Shown piece after piece: positions 8,114 through 17,035 of a stretch of DNA of 64,000 bases; position 1 is the first letter of the stretch; each line of letters opens with the position of its first letter. This stretch comes from JAQBQB01 sp963757185. GTDB lineage: Bacteria > Gemmatimonadota > Gemmatimonadetes > Gemmatimonadales > Gemmatimonadaceae. The stretch is from positions 1 through 64,000 of the forward strand of contig CAVWQI010000002.1 in assembly GCA_963757185.1 (NCBI GenBank), read 5' to 3'. The notes under the pieces are model-generated. The model had not been told where the DNA came from, did not search any database, and saw only the letters and a program-made list of their open reading frames with translations. Both the position numbers and the translations under genes were made by a program.

Positions 8114-10735
8114 CTATCGGGCCATGCGATCCTGCCACCGCTGAACGAGCGTCAGTTGATAGATGCCCACGTCCGGCGGCGTCTGAATGAGAAATCGATC
8201 GCCTTTCGGCGTGACGTCAAACCGCGTGTGGAGTAAGGGGTCAGTCCCGAATGGCTCCGGGTTGATCACAACCTTCGATACCGAGCGTGGCTCACCGACC
8301 ACGGGTGCGCTCTTCAGCTCGACCGACACCGACGCGATGCGTCCATCGCCGCCGATGAAATAGAGCTCGCGCCCGTCGGCACGCCAGCGTGGACTCCCGC
8401 CGCCGGCCTTCGACACGCGCAGTGGCGTCGTCGTGCCCGAGATTGGCCCAAGATAGATCTCATGGCGTCCGGTGGCGTCCGACTCCCATGCGATCCACTT
8501 CGAGTCGGGAGATACTCTCGCGTCCATCGGGTTTCCCGGACCGGTCGGGACGTGTTCGTTCGTGCCGGTCGCCGTCATGTAGCGCCATAGCTCCCACTGC
8601 GGGCGCAGGGCTGACGGTTCGCGCACGTAAAAGATCGCTGAGCCATCCGGCGCGGCGTCGACGGGATCAGCCCACCCTGCGTCGCTGCTCGCCTTGAGCG
8701 TGCGCTCAGACGACTCCCCGCCAAGTGGAATTTGCGCAAGATTCTCGGCGTCTACCACGACAATGGAGCGATCGTCGTGCGACCACACCGGTGGCCAGGG
8801 CGCCTGCGCCTTCGTCGGCACGCGGATTGACACATCGCGATCCGGGTCGTACAGCCACAGGCCTTCGCCACCGAACATGACGCGGTGGCCGTCATGAGAG
8901 ATCCTGAACGTCCACGTCGTCCCGGCGCCGGTGATCGGGGTCGTGCGACCGGTCGCCCGGTCGAGCCAATAGATCGATTCCTTGGCGCGCGGATCGGGCG
9001 GGATGCGCGGCTCGCGCATGAGGAGAAGGTCAGGCGTCGCGCTCACCGCCGCGAACTGAAATGGCCGATCGACGCCGCGACTCAGGGCAACCGGTTGACC
9101 GGTGAGAACAAGGCGGCTGAGGTCGAACTGTTGCGCGAACAACGCCGCGGGCTGCTCGAGGACGGTGCGATCGGACTCCTGAAAGAACAGGAGATATCCA
9201 GGCGCGAAGTATCGCGGATGAGAAATGCCATCGGCGATGCGGCGAACCTCGCCGGTCGCCACATCGCCGACGAACGTCGCAGCGGGCTTTCCATTGTCGC
9301 CCGGCACCCAGTACAGAAATCGATGACCGTCGGGCAAAAAGGACGGTGTGCGTCCCTCTGCGCCGGCGGTGAGCTGCTTTGGCGTCCCACCGTTCGCGGC
9401 GACGGTCCACAGTCCGGCGAAGAGCGGCGAGTACACGATGGAGCCCGTCGGACTCCACGCCGCACCGAGTGACGGGTTCGGCGCGGGCGCGAGAGTGCGC
9501 ACGGAGCCTGTGGCAATCTCGATCGTGCGGAGCGACCCCGGCGCGAAGAATCCGATGGCCGAGCCGTCCGGCGCCCAGAAAAGTCCGCGAGCGCCCTCCG
9601 TTCCGGCGAGTGCGTGCGCGCTCCCGTCGCTCATGCGACGAATCCAGATTCGTCCGCCGTCGACAGCCGCGCTGCTCACGAATGCCAGGCTGGCGCCGTC
9701 CGGAGAAAGCGCGAAGTTGCTCAGATCGGACGGCGCCTCCGGCGGGGCGATGATCGTCGACGTCAGCATCGCGGAGCTGACTCGCGGCACGCGAAGTCGC
9801 GGAACGAGGAGCGCGGCGAGAACCACGCAGAGTGCGAGCGCCGCGACGGCGGTCTCGCGCCAACGCCAACCGCGGCTCGCCTTCCCCCGGGGCAGGTTGG
9901 CGGGCGCGTCGGCCACGAGCGCGTCGCTGAACTCGCGGGCCGAGGCAAAGCGGTCCGCCGGCACCTTCTCCAGCGCCTTGAGAACCGCGGCCTCGACGCT
10001 CGGCGGCACGGCTTTGCGCTGCGTCGAAATCGGCCGGGGGTCCTCGGCGAGAATCCGCGCGACGACGGCCTGCATGGTCGCGCCGGTGAACGGTGGCTCC
10101 CCGGTGAGCATCTCGTACGTGATGGCGGCGAGGGCGTAGACGTCGGACCTTGCATCGACCGTTCGTTCGCCCATCGCCTGTTCGGGCGACATGTACTGCG
10201 GCGTGCCGAGCGAGAGACCGGTCTGCGTCATGCGAGCGTTTCCCGCCTGCTGCACGGCGAGCGCGATGCCGAAGTCGGCGACCATCGCATGGCCGCGCTG
10301 GAGGAGGATGTTCTCGGGCTTGACGTCGCGGTGAACGATCCCCTGGCCGTGAGCATACTCCAACGCGTCAGCGACCTCTCGGGCGATCCGGATGGCGTCG
10401 GCGACCGGCAGCATGCGCTCGCGATCGAGCCTCTGTCGCAGCGATTCGCCCTCGACGAAGGGCATTACATAGAACAGGAACCCGTCGACCGCGCCCGAAT
10501 CGTGGAGCGCGACGACGTGCGGATGTTGCAGGTTGGCCGTCGTCTTGATCTCGGCGAGAAAGCGATCGGCGCCGAGTGCCGCGGCGAGCTCCGGATCGAG
10601 GACCTTGAGCGCGACGTTCCGATCGTGCCGCGCATCGCGCGCCAGGTAGACCGTCGCCATGCCGCCGTGGCCGATCTCTCGTTCGATCTCGTACCGGCCG
10701 GCGAGGGCGGGCGTGAGTTGCTCGATGCGGTCCAC
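8114..10735 (-). CDS. Transmembrane Ser/Thr protein kinase with PD40/TolB-like propeller
   Basis: This 873-aa protein has an N-terminal Hanks-type kinase (about 10–275): P-loop IGHGGMATVY (21–30), Lys44, HRDVKPEN (135–142) and DFG (154–156), all intact. One transmembrane helix lies about 290–310. The long extracytoplasmic part (about 330–870) has repeats such as FALSPDGASLAFVSS, PDGHRFLYWVPG and RVSPDSKWIAWESDATGRHE, typical of a PD40/TolB-like beta-propeller. This architecture is common in Gemmatimonadota and Acidobacteriota and is thought to sense extracellular ligands. The start is GTG at 10735 with AAGGAG upstream. It is monocistronic, divergent from 10915. Confidence 0.92.
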   Translation of the reverse strand: MDRIEQLTPALAGRYEIEREIGHGGMATVYLARDARHDRNVALKVLDPELAAALGADRFLAEIKTTANLQHPHVVALHDSGAVDGFLFYVMPFVEGESLRQRLDRERMLPVADAIRIAREVADALEYAHGQGIVHRDVKPENILLQRGHAMVADFGIALAVQQAGNARMTQTGLSLGTPQYMSPEQAMGERTVDARSDVYALAAITYEMLTGEPPFTGATMQAVVARILAEDPRPISTQRKAVPPSVEAAVLKALEKVPADRFASAREFSDALVADAPANLPRGKASRGWRWRETAVAALALCVVLAALLVPRLRVPRVSSAMLTSTIIAPPEAPSDLSNFALSPDGASLAFVSSAAVDGGRIWIRRMSDGSAHALAGTEGARGLFWAPDGSAIGFFAPGSLRTIEIATGSVRTLAPAPNPSLGAAWSPTGSIVYSPLFAGLWTVAANGGTPKQLTAGAEGRTPSFLPDGHRFLYWVPGDNGKPAATFVGDVATGEVRRIADGISHPRYFAPGYLLFFQESDRTVLEQPAALFAQQFDLSRLVLTGQPVALSRGVDRPFQFAAVSATPDLLLMREPRIPPDPRAKESIYWLDRATGRTTPITGAGTTWTFRISHDGHRVMFGGEGLWLYDPDRDVSIRVPTKAQAPWPPVWSHDDRSIVVVDAENLAQIPLGGESSERTLKASSDAGWADPVDAAPDGSAIFYVREPSALRPQWELWRYMTATGTNEHVPTGPGNPMDARVSPDSKWIAWESDATGRHEIYLGPISGTTTPLRVSKAGGGSPRWRADGRELYFIGGDGRIASVSVELKSAPVVGEPRSVSKVVINPEPFGTDPLLHTRFDVTPKGDRFLIQTPPDVGIYQLTLVQRWQDRMAR

Positions 10736-10914
10736 GAGGTCTACTCCTTGGTCATCGTCGGCCGCGGGTCGGCGAGCGCATTATGGTCGCCAGCGGCATG
10801 AAGGGGAAGAGAAGCCGTTGGAGAGCTTCCCGATTTCCTCGCCGCGCGAACTACTTTCAGACTGCGTGTGCCAACGCGATGCCGTGGCAGGACCCAATCT
10901 TCACGGAGTGAACC

Positions 10915-11421
10915 ATGCTCAGTCCCCTCTTCGGGATGCTCTTGTCCGGCCAAGTCGCTCCGGTTAAGCCAGCAGACGTGCGTGCGATTACCGCGATCGT
11001 CGTCGAAGATGTCGCTCCGGCTGCTGGCAAACTCGGGCAACGGGCAACGACCGAGCGCCCGTTAATCGTAGATTACAAACAGATCACGAGAGCCTTCCAG
11101 GCTGCTGGCGGGCCTGACACGGCTGACCCCCCAGAACTTGGTCGACCGTTCTCGGTACATGCGCACGACGAGGTAGTAACGTGTTCCGAGCCGAAGATTC
11201 ATCGCGATTGTCGAGTCGCCAACGATGGCATTTTTGTCACGATCACAGAAGTGTCTTTGGATAACGCCACCGGACAGATTCGCGCTCGCGCTTCTGTGAC
11301 CTGGACGCATGAGTTACCGGGGGCCGTTCATCACCTTGAGGGGTATACGGTTGACATTTTCGTCGGCCGTGATGTGAGCGGCTGGAAGATATTGCGACAC
11401 GGGATTTACCTTGCTTCGTAG
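10915..11421 (+). CDS. Hypothetical protein, possibly exported
   Basis: A 168-aa protein starting at ATG 10915 with GGAGTG eight bases upstream. The N-terminus (MLSPLFGMLLSGQVAP) is a short hydrophobic stretch without a positive charge, so export is uncertain. The C-terminal part has alternating strands, for example VTITEVSLDNATGQIRARAS and DVSGWKILRHGIYL. This resembles small proteins of the NTF2/DUF-type fold, but I cannot place it in a family. It is convergent with nrdJ; the shared gap carries a terminator oriented for nrdJ. Confidence 0.5.
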   Translation: MLSPLFGMLLSGQVAPVKPADVRAITAIVVEDVAPAAGKLGQRATTERPLIVDYKQITRAFQAAGGPDTADPPELGRPFSVHAHDEVVTCSEPKIHRDCRVANDGIFVTITEVSLDNATGQIRARASVTWTHELPGAVHHLEGYTVDIFVGRDVSGWKILRHGIYLAS

Positions 11422-11498
11422 CGAGAGCCGAACTGAATAGAAGCCGGGCGAACCAGCTGGACTCGGCATCGATCATCGCACAAACAGTGTGAAAACAA

Positions 11499-11520
11499 AA
11501 CGGCGCCCTGCGGCGCCGTT
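11499..11520 (-). terminator. Rho-independent terminator of nrdJ
   Basis: A perfect 9-bp stem AACGGCGCC / GGCGCCGTT with a 4-base loop is followed on the minus strand by TTGTTTT (11492–11500). It lies about 30 bp beyond the nrdJ stop. No T-run follows on the plus strand, so it serves nrdJ rather than the convergent gene. Confidence 0.85.
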
Positions 11521-11547
11521 CGCATGAGCGTTCACCGCAACTTCACT

Positions 11548-14097
11548 CTATCCGCATTCACTAAACCCGCACACGTGACACTTCACGCACCCTTCCGCGT
11601 ACTCCATCTGCGACCCACAGTCCGGGCACGTCCCGATGAACGCCTCGCTCGACCGGTGTAACCCGAACGCCAACTCCGCTTCCGCCGCCGCATTCCCCTG
11701 CGGACGCATCGCCGCCGGAACCTGGTGCGTCATGCTCGTCGTCAGCTCGCTCGCGCCCGGCGCCTGAGTCGGCGTCCCCGCCGCCGGCGTCGGCGGCATG
11801 AGCTCCTGCTGAACACCCGTCACTCGGTCTCGGTGCCACTCCTCGATCGCGATGCCGATCGCGTCGGGCACGGAGAGCACCTTGTTTGGACCGAGGCCCA
11901 CCGCGCGATCGCTCGAAATGCCGCGCAGCTGGCGGTGGACCTCGGTAATCGGTATGCCGGATCTCAAAGCCAACGAGATCAATCGGCCCATTGCTTCGGT
12001 ATCGGCCATCGCCGAGCCGCCGGCCTTGCCGAGGTTGATGAACACCTCGAACGGCTGACCCTTCTCGTCCTCGGTGATGTTCACGAACATCACGCCGAGC
12101 GGGGTCTCTTTCCTTATGGTCGTGCCGCGGAGCTTGTCCGGACGGCTCCGCTTGGCGCGGCGCTGGAGGTTCTCGGCCTCCACTTCATATAGTTGCCGCT
12201 TGAGACGGTCGATGTCGGCGTCGCGCTCGGCGATCGTGCTCTTGAGATCGGCCACGAGCGAGCGGTCCTCTTCCCGGCGCGGCGCCGCGTTTTCGCGCGC
12301 TTCCTTGGCCCCGGCGGTCGCGCCAGTGCTCAACACCTGGTTGTCTCGGCTCCCGTCGCGGTAGACCGTGACACCCTTGCATTTCATATCATACGCGAGC
12401 TCGTAGATCTTGCGAACGTCATCCACCGTCGCGGTGTGCGCGAAATTGGTTGTCTTGGAAATGGCCGAGTCGCAGTGCTCCTGGAAGGCAGCCTGCATCT
12501 TGATGTGCCACTCGGGGGCGATCGCGTTCGCCGTGACGAAGACGCGCTGCCACTTCTTGGGCACTTCGGCGTGTTCGACCGAGCCGGTCTTGGCGATGCG
12601 CTCCATCAGCTCGTCCGTGTACCAGCCCTCGGACTTGGCGATGGCGACGAAATCTTCGTTCACGTCGGGCATCATCACGCCGGCCTGGTTGCGCATGAAC
12701 GCAACGGCAAAAAGCGGCTCGAGTCCCGAAGAGCAGCCCGCGATGATCGAGATGGTTCCCGTCGGAGCAACTGTGGTGACGTTGCAATTGCGCAGCAGCT
12801 GCATGGGACGAATGCGCTTGCCGTTCTCGTCTCGCGCACACGTCTCATCCGGGCCCCAGATGCTCTTGGCCCACTCGGCGAACGGTCCGCGGTCGCCGGC
12901 GAGACGCTCCGATTCCTTCTTGCTTTCGACGTCGACGAACTCCATCACCTTGCGGCCGAACTCCACGCCCTCGGCCGTGTCGTAGGCGATGCCGAGCCGC
13001 ACGCACGCGTCGGCGAAGCCCATGACGCCGAGCCCGATGCGGCGGATGCGCTTGGAGAGCGCGTCGATCGCCTCGAGCGGGTACTTGTTGACGTCGATGA
13101 TGTTGTCGAGGAAGTGCGTGGAGAGATGGATGTCCGCCTTGAAGGCGTCCCAATCCAGCTTCCCGTCCTTCACATAGAAACCGACGTTGATCGAGCCGAG
13201 GTTGCAGACGTCGTAGGCGAGGAGCGGCTGCTCGCCGCAGGGGTTCGTCGCTTCGTATCTGCCGAGACTCGGCACGGGGTTATATCGATTGGCTTCGTCG
13301 ACGAAGAAAACGCCGGGCTCGCCCGTGCGCCACGCGCCGAGGATCATGCGATCCCAGACGGTGCGCGCGTCGAGCTGGGAGACGGCTTTGCCGTTCGACG
13401 GATCGATCAGGTCGTAGCTCGTGCCGGCTTTGACGGCGTCCATGAACTTGGACGTCACGGCGACGCTGATGTTGAAGTTCGTCACCTGCGTGAGGTCTTC
13501 CTTGCAGGCGATGAAGTCGAGGATGTCGGGATGGTCGACGCGGAGGATGCCCATGTTCGCGCCGCGCCGCGTGCCGCCCTGCTTCACCGCGTCGGTGGAC
13601 GCGTCATAGAGCTTCATGAAGGAGACCGGTCCCGACGCCACGCCGGTCGTCGAGCGGACCATCGACCCCTTGGCGCGCAGGCGCGAGAACGAGAAGCCGG
13701 TGCCGCCGCCCGACTGATGGATGAGCGCCATCGCGCTCAGCGTGTCGTAGATGCCGTTCTTGCCGTTGGCCAGCGCGTCTTCGACAGGCAGCACGAAGCA
13801 GGCGCTGAGTTGTCCGAGCGGACGGCCGGCGTTCATGAGCGTCGGCGAGTTGGGCTCGAAGCGACGCTGCGTCATCAACTGATAGAACTGCTCGGCCACT
13901 TCGCCGACCTGCTTGTCGGCCGACCCATAGCGCCGATCCGCCTCCGCGACGACCGTCGCCACGCGCCAGAAGAGATCTTCTGGCTGCTCCACGGGCTTGC
14001 CCTTTTCGTTCTTCACCAGGTAGCGCTTTTCGAGAACGGTGCGCGCGTTGGCGGAGAGCAAAACGGGACCCGTTGGCGGGTTGACGGGAATCGGCAT
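11548..14097 (-). CDS. nrdJ: Adenosylcobalamin-dependent (class II) ribonucleotide reductase
   Basis: This 849-aa enzyme reduces ribonucleotides to deoxyribonucleotides using adenosylcobalamin, working with or without oxygen. The barrel contains the family motifs NPCGEQPLLAYDVCNLGSIN (about residues 285–305), SGGGTGFSFSRLR, GTRRGANMG and PTGTISIIAGCSSG. The C-terminus (about 820–849) ends in CPDCGSQMEYAEGCVKCHVC, the zinc-ribbon that shuttles electrons to the active site. Length is normal for the family. ATG 14097 is preceded by GGAG. No class I or III reductase is seen in the window. I looked for a cobalamin riboswitch in the 450-bp upstream gap and did not find its conserved core. Confidence 0.96.
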   Translation of the reverse strand: MPIPVNPPTGPVLLSANARTVLEKRYLVKNEKGKPVEQPEDLFWRVATVVAEADRRYGSADKQVGEVAEQFYQLMTQRRFEPNSPTLMNAGRPLGQLSACFVLPVEDALANGKNGIYDTLSAMALIHQSGGGTGFSFSRLRAKGSMVRSTTGVASGPVSFMKLYDASTDAVKQGGTRRGANMGILRVDHPDILDFIACKEDLTQVTNFNISVAVTSKFMDAVKAGTSYDLIDPSNGKAVSQLDARTVWDRMILGAWRTGEPGVFFVDEANRYNPVPSLGRYEATNPCGEQPLLAYDVCNLGSINVGFYVKDGKLDWDAFKADIHLSTHFLDNIIDVNKYPLEAIDALSKRIRRIGLGVMGFADACVRLGIAYDTAEGVEFGRKVMEFVDVESKKESERLAGDRGPFAEWAKSIWGPDETCARDENGKRIRPMQLLRNCNVTTVAPTGTISIIAGCSSGLEPLFAVAFMRNQAGVMMPDVNEDFVAIAKSEGWYTDELMERIAKTGSVEHAEVPKKWQRVFVTANAIAPEWHIKMQAAFQEHCDSAISKTTNFAHTATVDDVRKIYELAYDMKCKGVTVYRDGSRDNQVLSTGATAGAKEARENAAPRREEDRSLVADLKSTIAERDADIDRLKRQLYEVEAENLQRRAKRSRPDKLRGTTIRKETPLGVMFVNITEDEKGQPFEVFINLGKAGGSAMADTEAMGRLISLALRSGIPITEVHRQLRGISSDRAVGLGPNKVLSVPDAIGIAIEEWHRDRVTGVQQELMPPTPAAGTPTQAPGASELTTSMTHQVPAAMRPQGNAAAEAELAFGLHRSSEAFIGTCPDCGSQMEYAEGCVKCHVCGFSECG

Positions 14098-14364
14098 GTT
14101 GACGGGACTCCGGGGGATGGGGCTGATGGCGATGACGGCGGCGGCGAAGGCAATCGATCGGGGAATCGATTGTAACAGACGGAGTTGTCTAGGCTTTACC
14201 GCAGGCGGGAACTGCTGCGGGGCGGCATTCTATTCATGTTCGTGATTCCACGCCAGTAGTAATGTAAGAGCTGATGGAAGCAGGAGTTACGAAATGAACA
14301 TCACGATTGTGCGCGGTGCCGTAATTCGAGGTTGATAAGCGGGGTGGGCCGCGCGCTGGGAACC

Positions 14365-14476
14365 GGATAGACAGGTAGACGGTTGACTGCAGTACAGCCG
14401 GCGAAAGGACGCAACGAGCCAGGATAAACGAGTTGTTGCTTGCTGCCCGGCCGTCCAGCTGTCCAGCCGTCCAGCG
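14365..14476. repeat. Octamer fold-back element E1
   Basis: The right arm (14451–14475) consists of tandem octamers close to CCGTCCAG and GTCCAGCT. The left arm (14366–14387) holds degenerate inverse copies such as AGACAGGTAGACGG. It lies in the 449-bp gap between nrdJ and the carbonic anhydrase gene. I see no gene, tRNA or riboswitch in the rest of that gap (14098–14364, 14477–14546). Confidence 0.6.
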
Positions 14477-14546
14477 GCCGCGCACCGGCGCACCGTCATG
14501 CTGTCGCGACACTGCTGTGACGATTTGCCTCCAAACACGTCATGCA

Positions 14547-15023
14547 TCAGGCAGGCCTGTACCGCTGCTGGAGCTCGACGTAAGACTGCACGGTCTTTTG
14601 TATACGATCGCGGTCGGCGTCGGTCGTTTGACGGATGACCTTGCCGGGCACACCCAGCACGAGCGAGTTGGGCGGGATGCGCATTCCTTCGATGCAGACC
14701 GCGCCCGCGCCGACGATCGAGCCGGTACCTACGTGTACACCGTTGAGCAGAATCGCGCCCATCGCGATCAGGCAATCGTCTTCGATCGTCGCGCCGTGCA
14801 CGATGGCGCGATGACCGATGGCGACACGTTTGCCGATGCGCGTCGGAACGCCGTCGTCGACGTGCACGATCGTTCCGTCCTGGACGTTGCTGTCGTCGCC
14901 GATCACGATCGTGTCCGAGTCGCCGCGAATCACCGCGGTGGGCCACACCGAGACGCGCTTTCCGAGAGTCACGTTGCCGGTGACGATGGCGGCGGGATGG
15001 ATGAACGCGGTGGGATCGATCAC
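14547..15023 (-). CDS. Gamma-carbonic-anhydrase-family protein (left-handed beta-helix)
   Basis: About 158 aa of hexapeptide repeats. The sequence runs VIDPTAFIHPAAIVTGNVTL, then SVWPTAVIRGDSDTIVIGD, VQDGTIVHVDDG, RVAIGHRAIVHGATIEDD and a C-terminal helix with DRIQKTVQSYVELQ. The three zinc-ligand histidines of the family appear as H in TIVHV, H in IGHRA and H in IVHGA. Homologues act as carbonic anhydrase-like proteins or are uncharacterised; activity cannot be assigned from sequence alone. GTG 15023 is chosen because homologues start at this point. TTG 15062 is an alternative, and anything further upstream is repeat-derived sequence. Confidence 0.85.
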   Translation of the reverse strand: MIDPTAFIHPAAIVTGNVTLGKRVSVWPTAVIRGDSDTIVIGDDSNVQDGTIVHVDDGVPTRIGKRVAIGHRAIVHGATIEDDCLIAMGAILLNGVHVGTGSIVGAGAVCIEGMRIPPNSLVLGVPGKVIRQTTDADRDRIQKTVQSYVELQQRYRPA

Positions 15024-15117
15024 GGTGGAAGCGAACGATAGCGATCCCGCGCGCGCGCGCAATTTCTTGACAACGAAAATGCCGCAGATAGTGCGGGAAA
15101 TAACCGTTGACTTCCGC

Positions 15118-15318
15118 GACGCGAGTTTGTTCCCGAGGGAAGTGCGGCGGGCTTTGATCGGCGCGTGGGCTACGCTCGCAGAGCGAACAGAATTCAACGC
15201 AGATGACGCCGACACAAACGACAATCCCGCAGATGAACCCCGAAAAAATCTGCGGGATTGATTTTCTAGATCCGCGTCATCTGCGTTGAATTTGTTTCGA
15301 TCCTGAGAGTGGCCGGCT
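15118..15318. repeat. Intergenic repeat element C1 with nested double hairpin
   Basis: Outer arms AATTCAACGCAGATGACGC (15191–15209) and its exact reverse complement (15274–15292) enclose a second perfect pair, AATCCCGCAGAT (15223–15234) and ATCTGCGGGATT (15248–15259). The flanks, 15118–15190 and 15291–15318 (including GAGAGTGGCCGGC), recur almost unchanged in element C3 at 16611–16735. The element fills the gap between the divergent genes starting at 15023 and 15419. Confidence 0.85.
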
Positions 15319-15418
15319 TCTCCCGAGAGAAAAACAAAGCCGTCACGCGGATGCGCGCGGATGGCTGACCAGCACGGCGTGGATTGCAGGCAGCTACGGC
15401 GGACATTATCGTCTGCGC

Positions 15419-16582
15419 ATGAGAATTTTGACGACGGTCGCCGTGCTGGCGTGTGCCGCGTGCGCGTCGGATGCGTCGATGCCGAGCACGGCCGCGGATA
15501 ATGGAAAAGGGACGACGGTCTCGGGGGCCGCCGGGAGCGTGCACCAGCAAGAGACGACGATCGCGAAGTCGGCGAGCGGGCGAGCCGTCGTGGCGTGGAT
15601 CGGGACGATCTCGGGGGCGCTGACGAGGATCGAGTACGCGGTCTCCGAGGACGCCGGTTCGACTTGGGGGCCGCCTTTCATACTGCCCATTCCGCCGCAG
15701 GTCGATGCGATGAGCGACCCGATCGTCACGGTCGACGCTTCGGGAACGTTCTCGCTCGTCGCACTGGGCGACGGGCCGCACATGGGTGTATTCGTGTTTC
15801 GGCTCGCGCCCGGGGCGCGGTCGTTCGGCGCGCCGTCGTCGGTCGACGAGATCGACGCGACGTCCCATCACCTGGACAAGACGCAGATCGTGCCGACGGC
15901 GACGGGATACCTCGTCACCTACTCGCTGTTGGACAACTCGGGCGGCGGCGCGCTGGCGATGGCGGCGACGAGCGCCGACGGCATCACGTGGCAGCGAGAC
16001 ACGGCGGCGGTGAACAACCCCGTGCTCATCGCGCCGTGTGCCGACGGGAATGCAGTGACGGCCGTGTACATCGACAATCGCGCGGGCGGCGTCTGGTCGA
16101 TCTCGAGCTCCGACGGGGGCGTCCACTGGACCAGCGCCGTAGAGTTCGATGCGAAGGCCACCTCGGCCACGCTCCCGTCCTGCGTCCGCAAAGGCAGCGA
16201 GATCTGGGCGCTCTACGGGCTCGGCGTGAGCGGAGCCGCGATCGCGCACTCCAGCGACGGCGGGACGCGCTACGATCCGTTCTTTACCCTGTCCACCGGC
16301 GCGGCGATTTACGGTCAAATCGGACTCCGTGCGGACGGCTCGATCGACATCGCGTACTATCTGACCAGCACCGCCGTTCCGTTCGGATTCGTCCACTCGA
16401 TACTGAGCACGGGCGGTGCGACGCAGAATCTTGAAGTGGTCCGCCAGGGAATGCACTTACCCGCAGACCGTTACGGCACCCAGGGCATCGCCGACTACGT
16501 CGGGGTCGCGCCCGGTTTGATCGCGTTCACGGACAACTCCAGCGGGACGTCGCACATCGTGGTCTACAAAGAGACGCCATAG
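15419..16582 (+). CDS. BNR/Asp-box repeat exported protein, possible lipoprotein
   Basis: A 387-aa protein with an N-terminal signal (MRILTTVAVLACAACASDAS) containing cysteines at a plausible lipobox. The body shows Asp-box (S-x-D-x-G-x-x-W) motifs: SEDAGSTWGPP, SADGITWQRD, SSDGGVHWTS and SSDGGTRYDP. These are the signature of sialidase-like six-bladed propellers. Catalytic sialidase residues (arginine triad, FRIP) are not evident, so a binding role or another hydrolase is more likely than a true sialidase. It stands alone, bounded by repeat elements on both sides. Confidence 0.7.
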   Translation: MRILTTVAVLACAACASDASMPSTAADNGKGTTVSGAAGSVHQQETTIAKSASGRAVVAWIGTISGALTRIEYAVSEDAGSTWGPPFILPIPPQVDAMSDPIVTVDASGTFSLVALGDGPHMGVFVFRLAPGARSFGAPSSVDEIDATSHHLDKTQIVPTATGYLVTYSLLDNSGGGALAMAATSADGITWQRDTAAVNNPVLIAPCADGNAVTAVYIDNRAGGVWSISSSDGGVHWTSAVEFDAKATSATLPSCVRKGSEIWALYGLGVSGAAIAHSSDGGTRYDPFFTLSTGAAIYGQIGLRADGSIDIAYYLTSTAVPFGFVHSILSTGGATQNLEVVRQGMHLPADRYGTQGIADYVGVAPGLIAFTDNSSGTSHIVVYKETP

Positions 16583-16610
16583 GAGAGAGAGGGGTTCAAC
16601 CCTCGGCCGA

Positions 16611-16735
16611 CGGGCGATGCGAGTTTGTTTCCGAGGGAAAGCGCGGTCGGCTTCGATCGGCGCGTGGGCTACGGTCGCAGATCGAGCAGAGTTCAATGCA
16701 GATGAAATTGTTTCGGGTCATGAGAGTGGCCGGCG
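16611..16735. repeat. Repeat element C3, hairpin-less copy of C1
   Basis: It matches C1 along its length: GCGAGTTTGTTTCCGAGGGA, then GATCGGCGCGTGGGCTACGG, TTCAATGCAGATGA and GAGAGTGGCCGGC. The roughly 80-bp nested hairpin present in C1 is absent, and the sequence passes directly from GCAGATGA to AATTGTTTCG. It lies just downstream of the gene ending at 16582. Confidence 0.8.
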
Positions 16736-16780
16736 CCTCCTCGGTGCGACTCGGCGGGCAAGTCTTGAAGCGCCAAGTCA

Positions 16781-16983
16781 GGCCATAACGATTGGGACAC
16801 GGAAAAAAACTGGGAAAAACGGAAACAAACGGACAAGGGCGAAACGACAAAGCTTTGCTAACTACCTCGGGGCGCATCTCTGCCCTCTCTCTCCCATCAC
16901 ACGGGTGTCCTATCGAGCCAAAAGCCGTCTCCGTTTGTTTCGGTTTGTTTTCCGTTTGTTTCAGTTTTCAAATCGTTATGGCC
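16781..16983. repeat. Fold-back element A1
   Basis: A 203-bp element with perfect 13-bp terminal inverted repeats, GGCCATAACGATT (16781–16793) and AATCGTTATGGCC (16971–16983). Inside are direct sub-repeats of the type GGAAACAAACGGA in the left arm and TCCGTTTGTTTC in the right arm. It contains AAAGCTTTG and CCTCGGGG, also found in A2. It sits between convergent genes ending at 16582 and 17036. Confidence 0.85.
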
Positions 16984-17035
16984 AGAGTCGGCGCCCAAGC
17001 CTCTCCACCGAGAACGCCACGGCGTTGCTTGGCTC

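Noticed and set aside
14098..14546. Possible cobalamin riboswitch upstream of nrdJ
   Set aside because: I looked on the minus strand for the conserved B12-box core and the GCTGCCCCCGC-type segment and found neither.
14818..15261. Open frame across the carbonic anhydrase gene and element C1
   Set aside because: It is a shadow on the opposite strand of a well-supported gene plus repeat.
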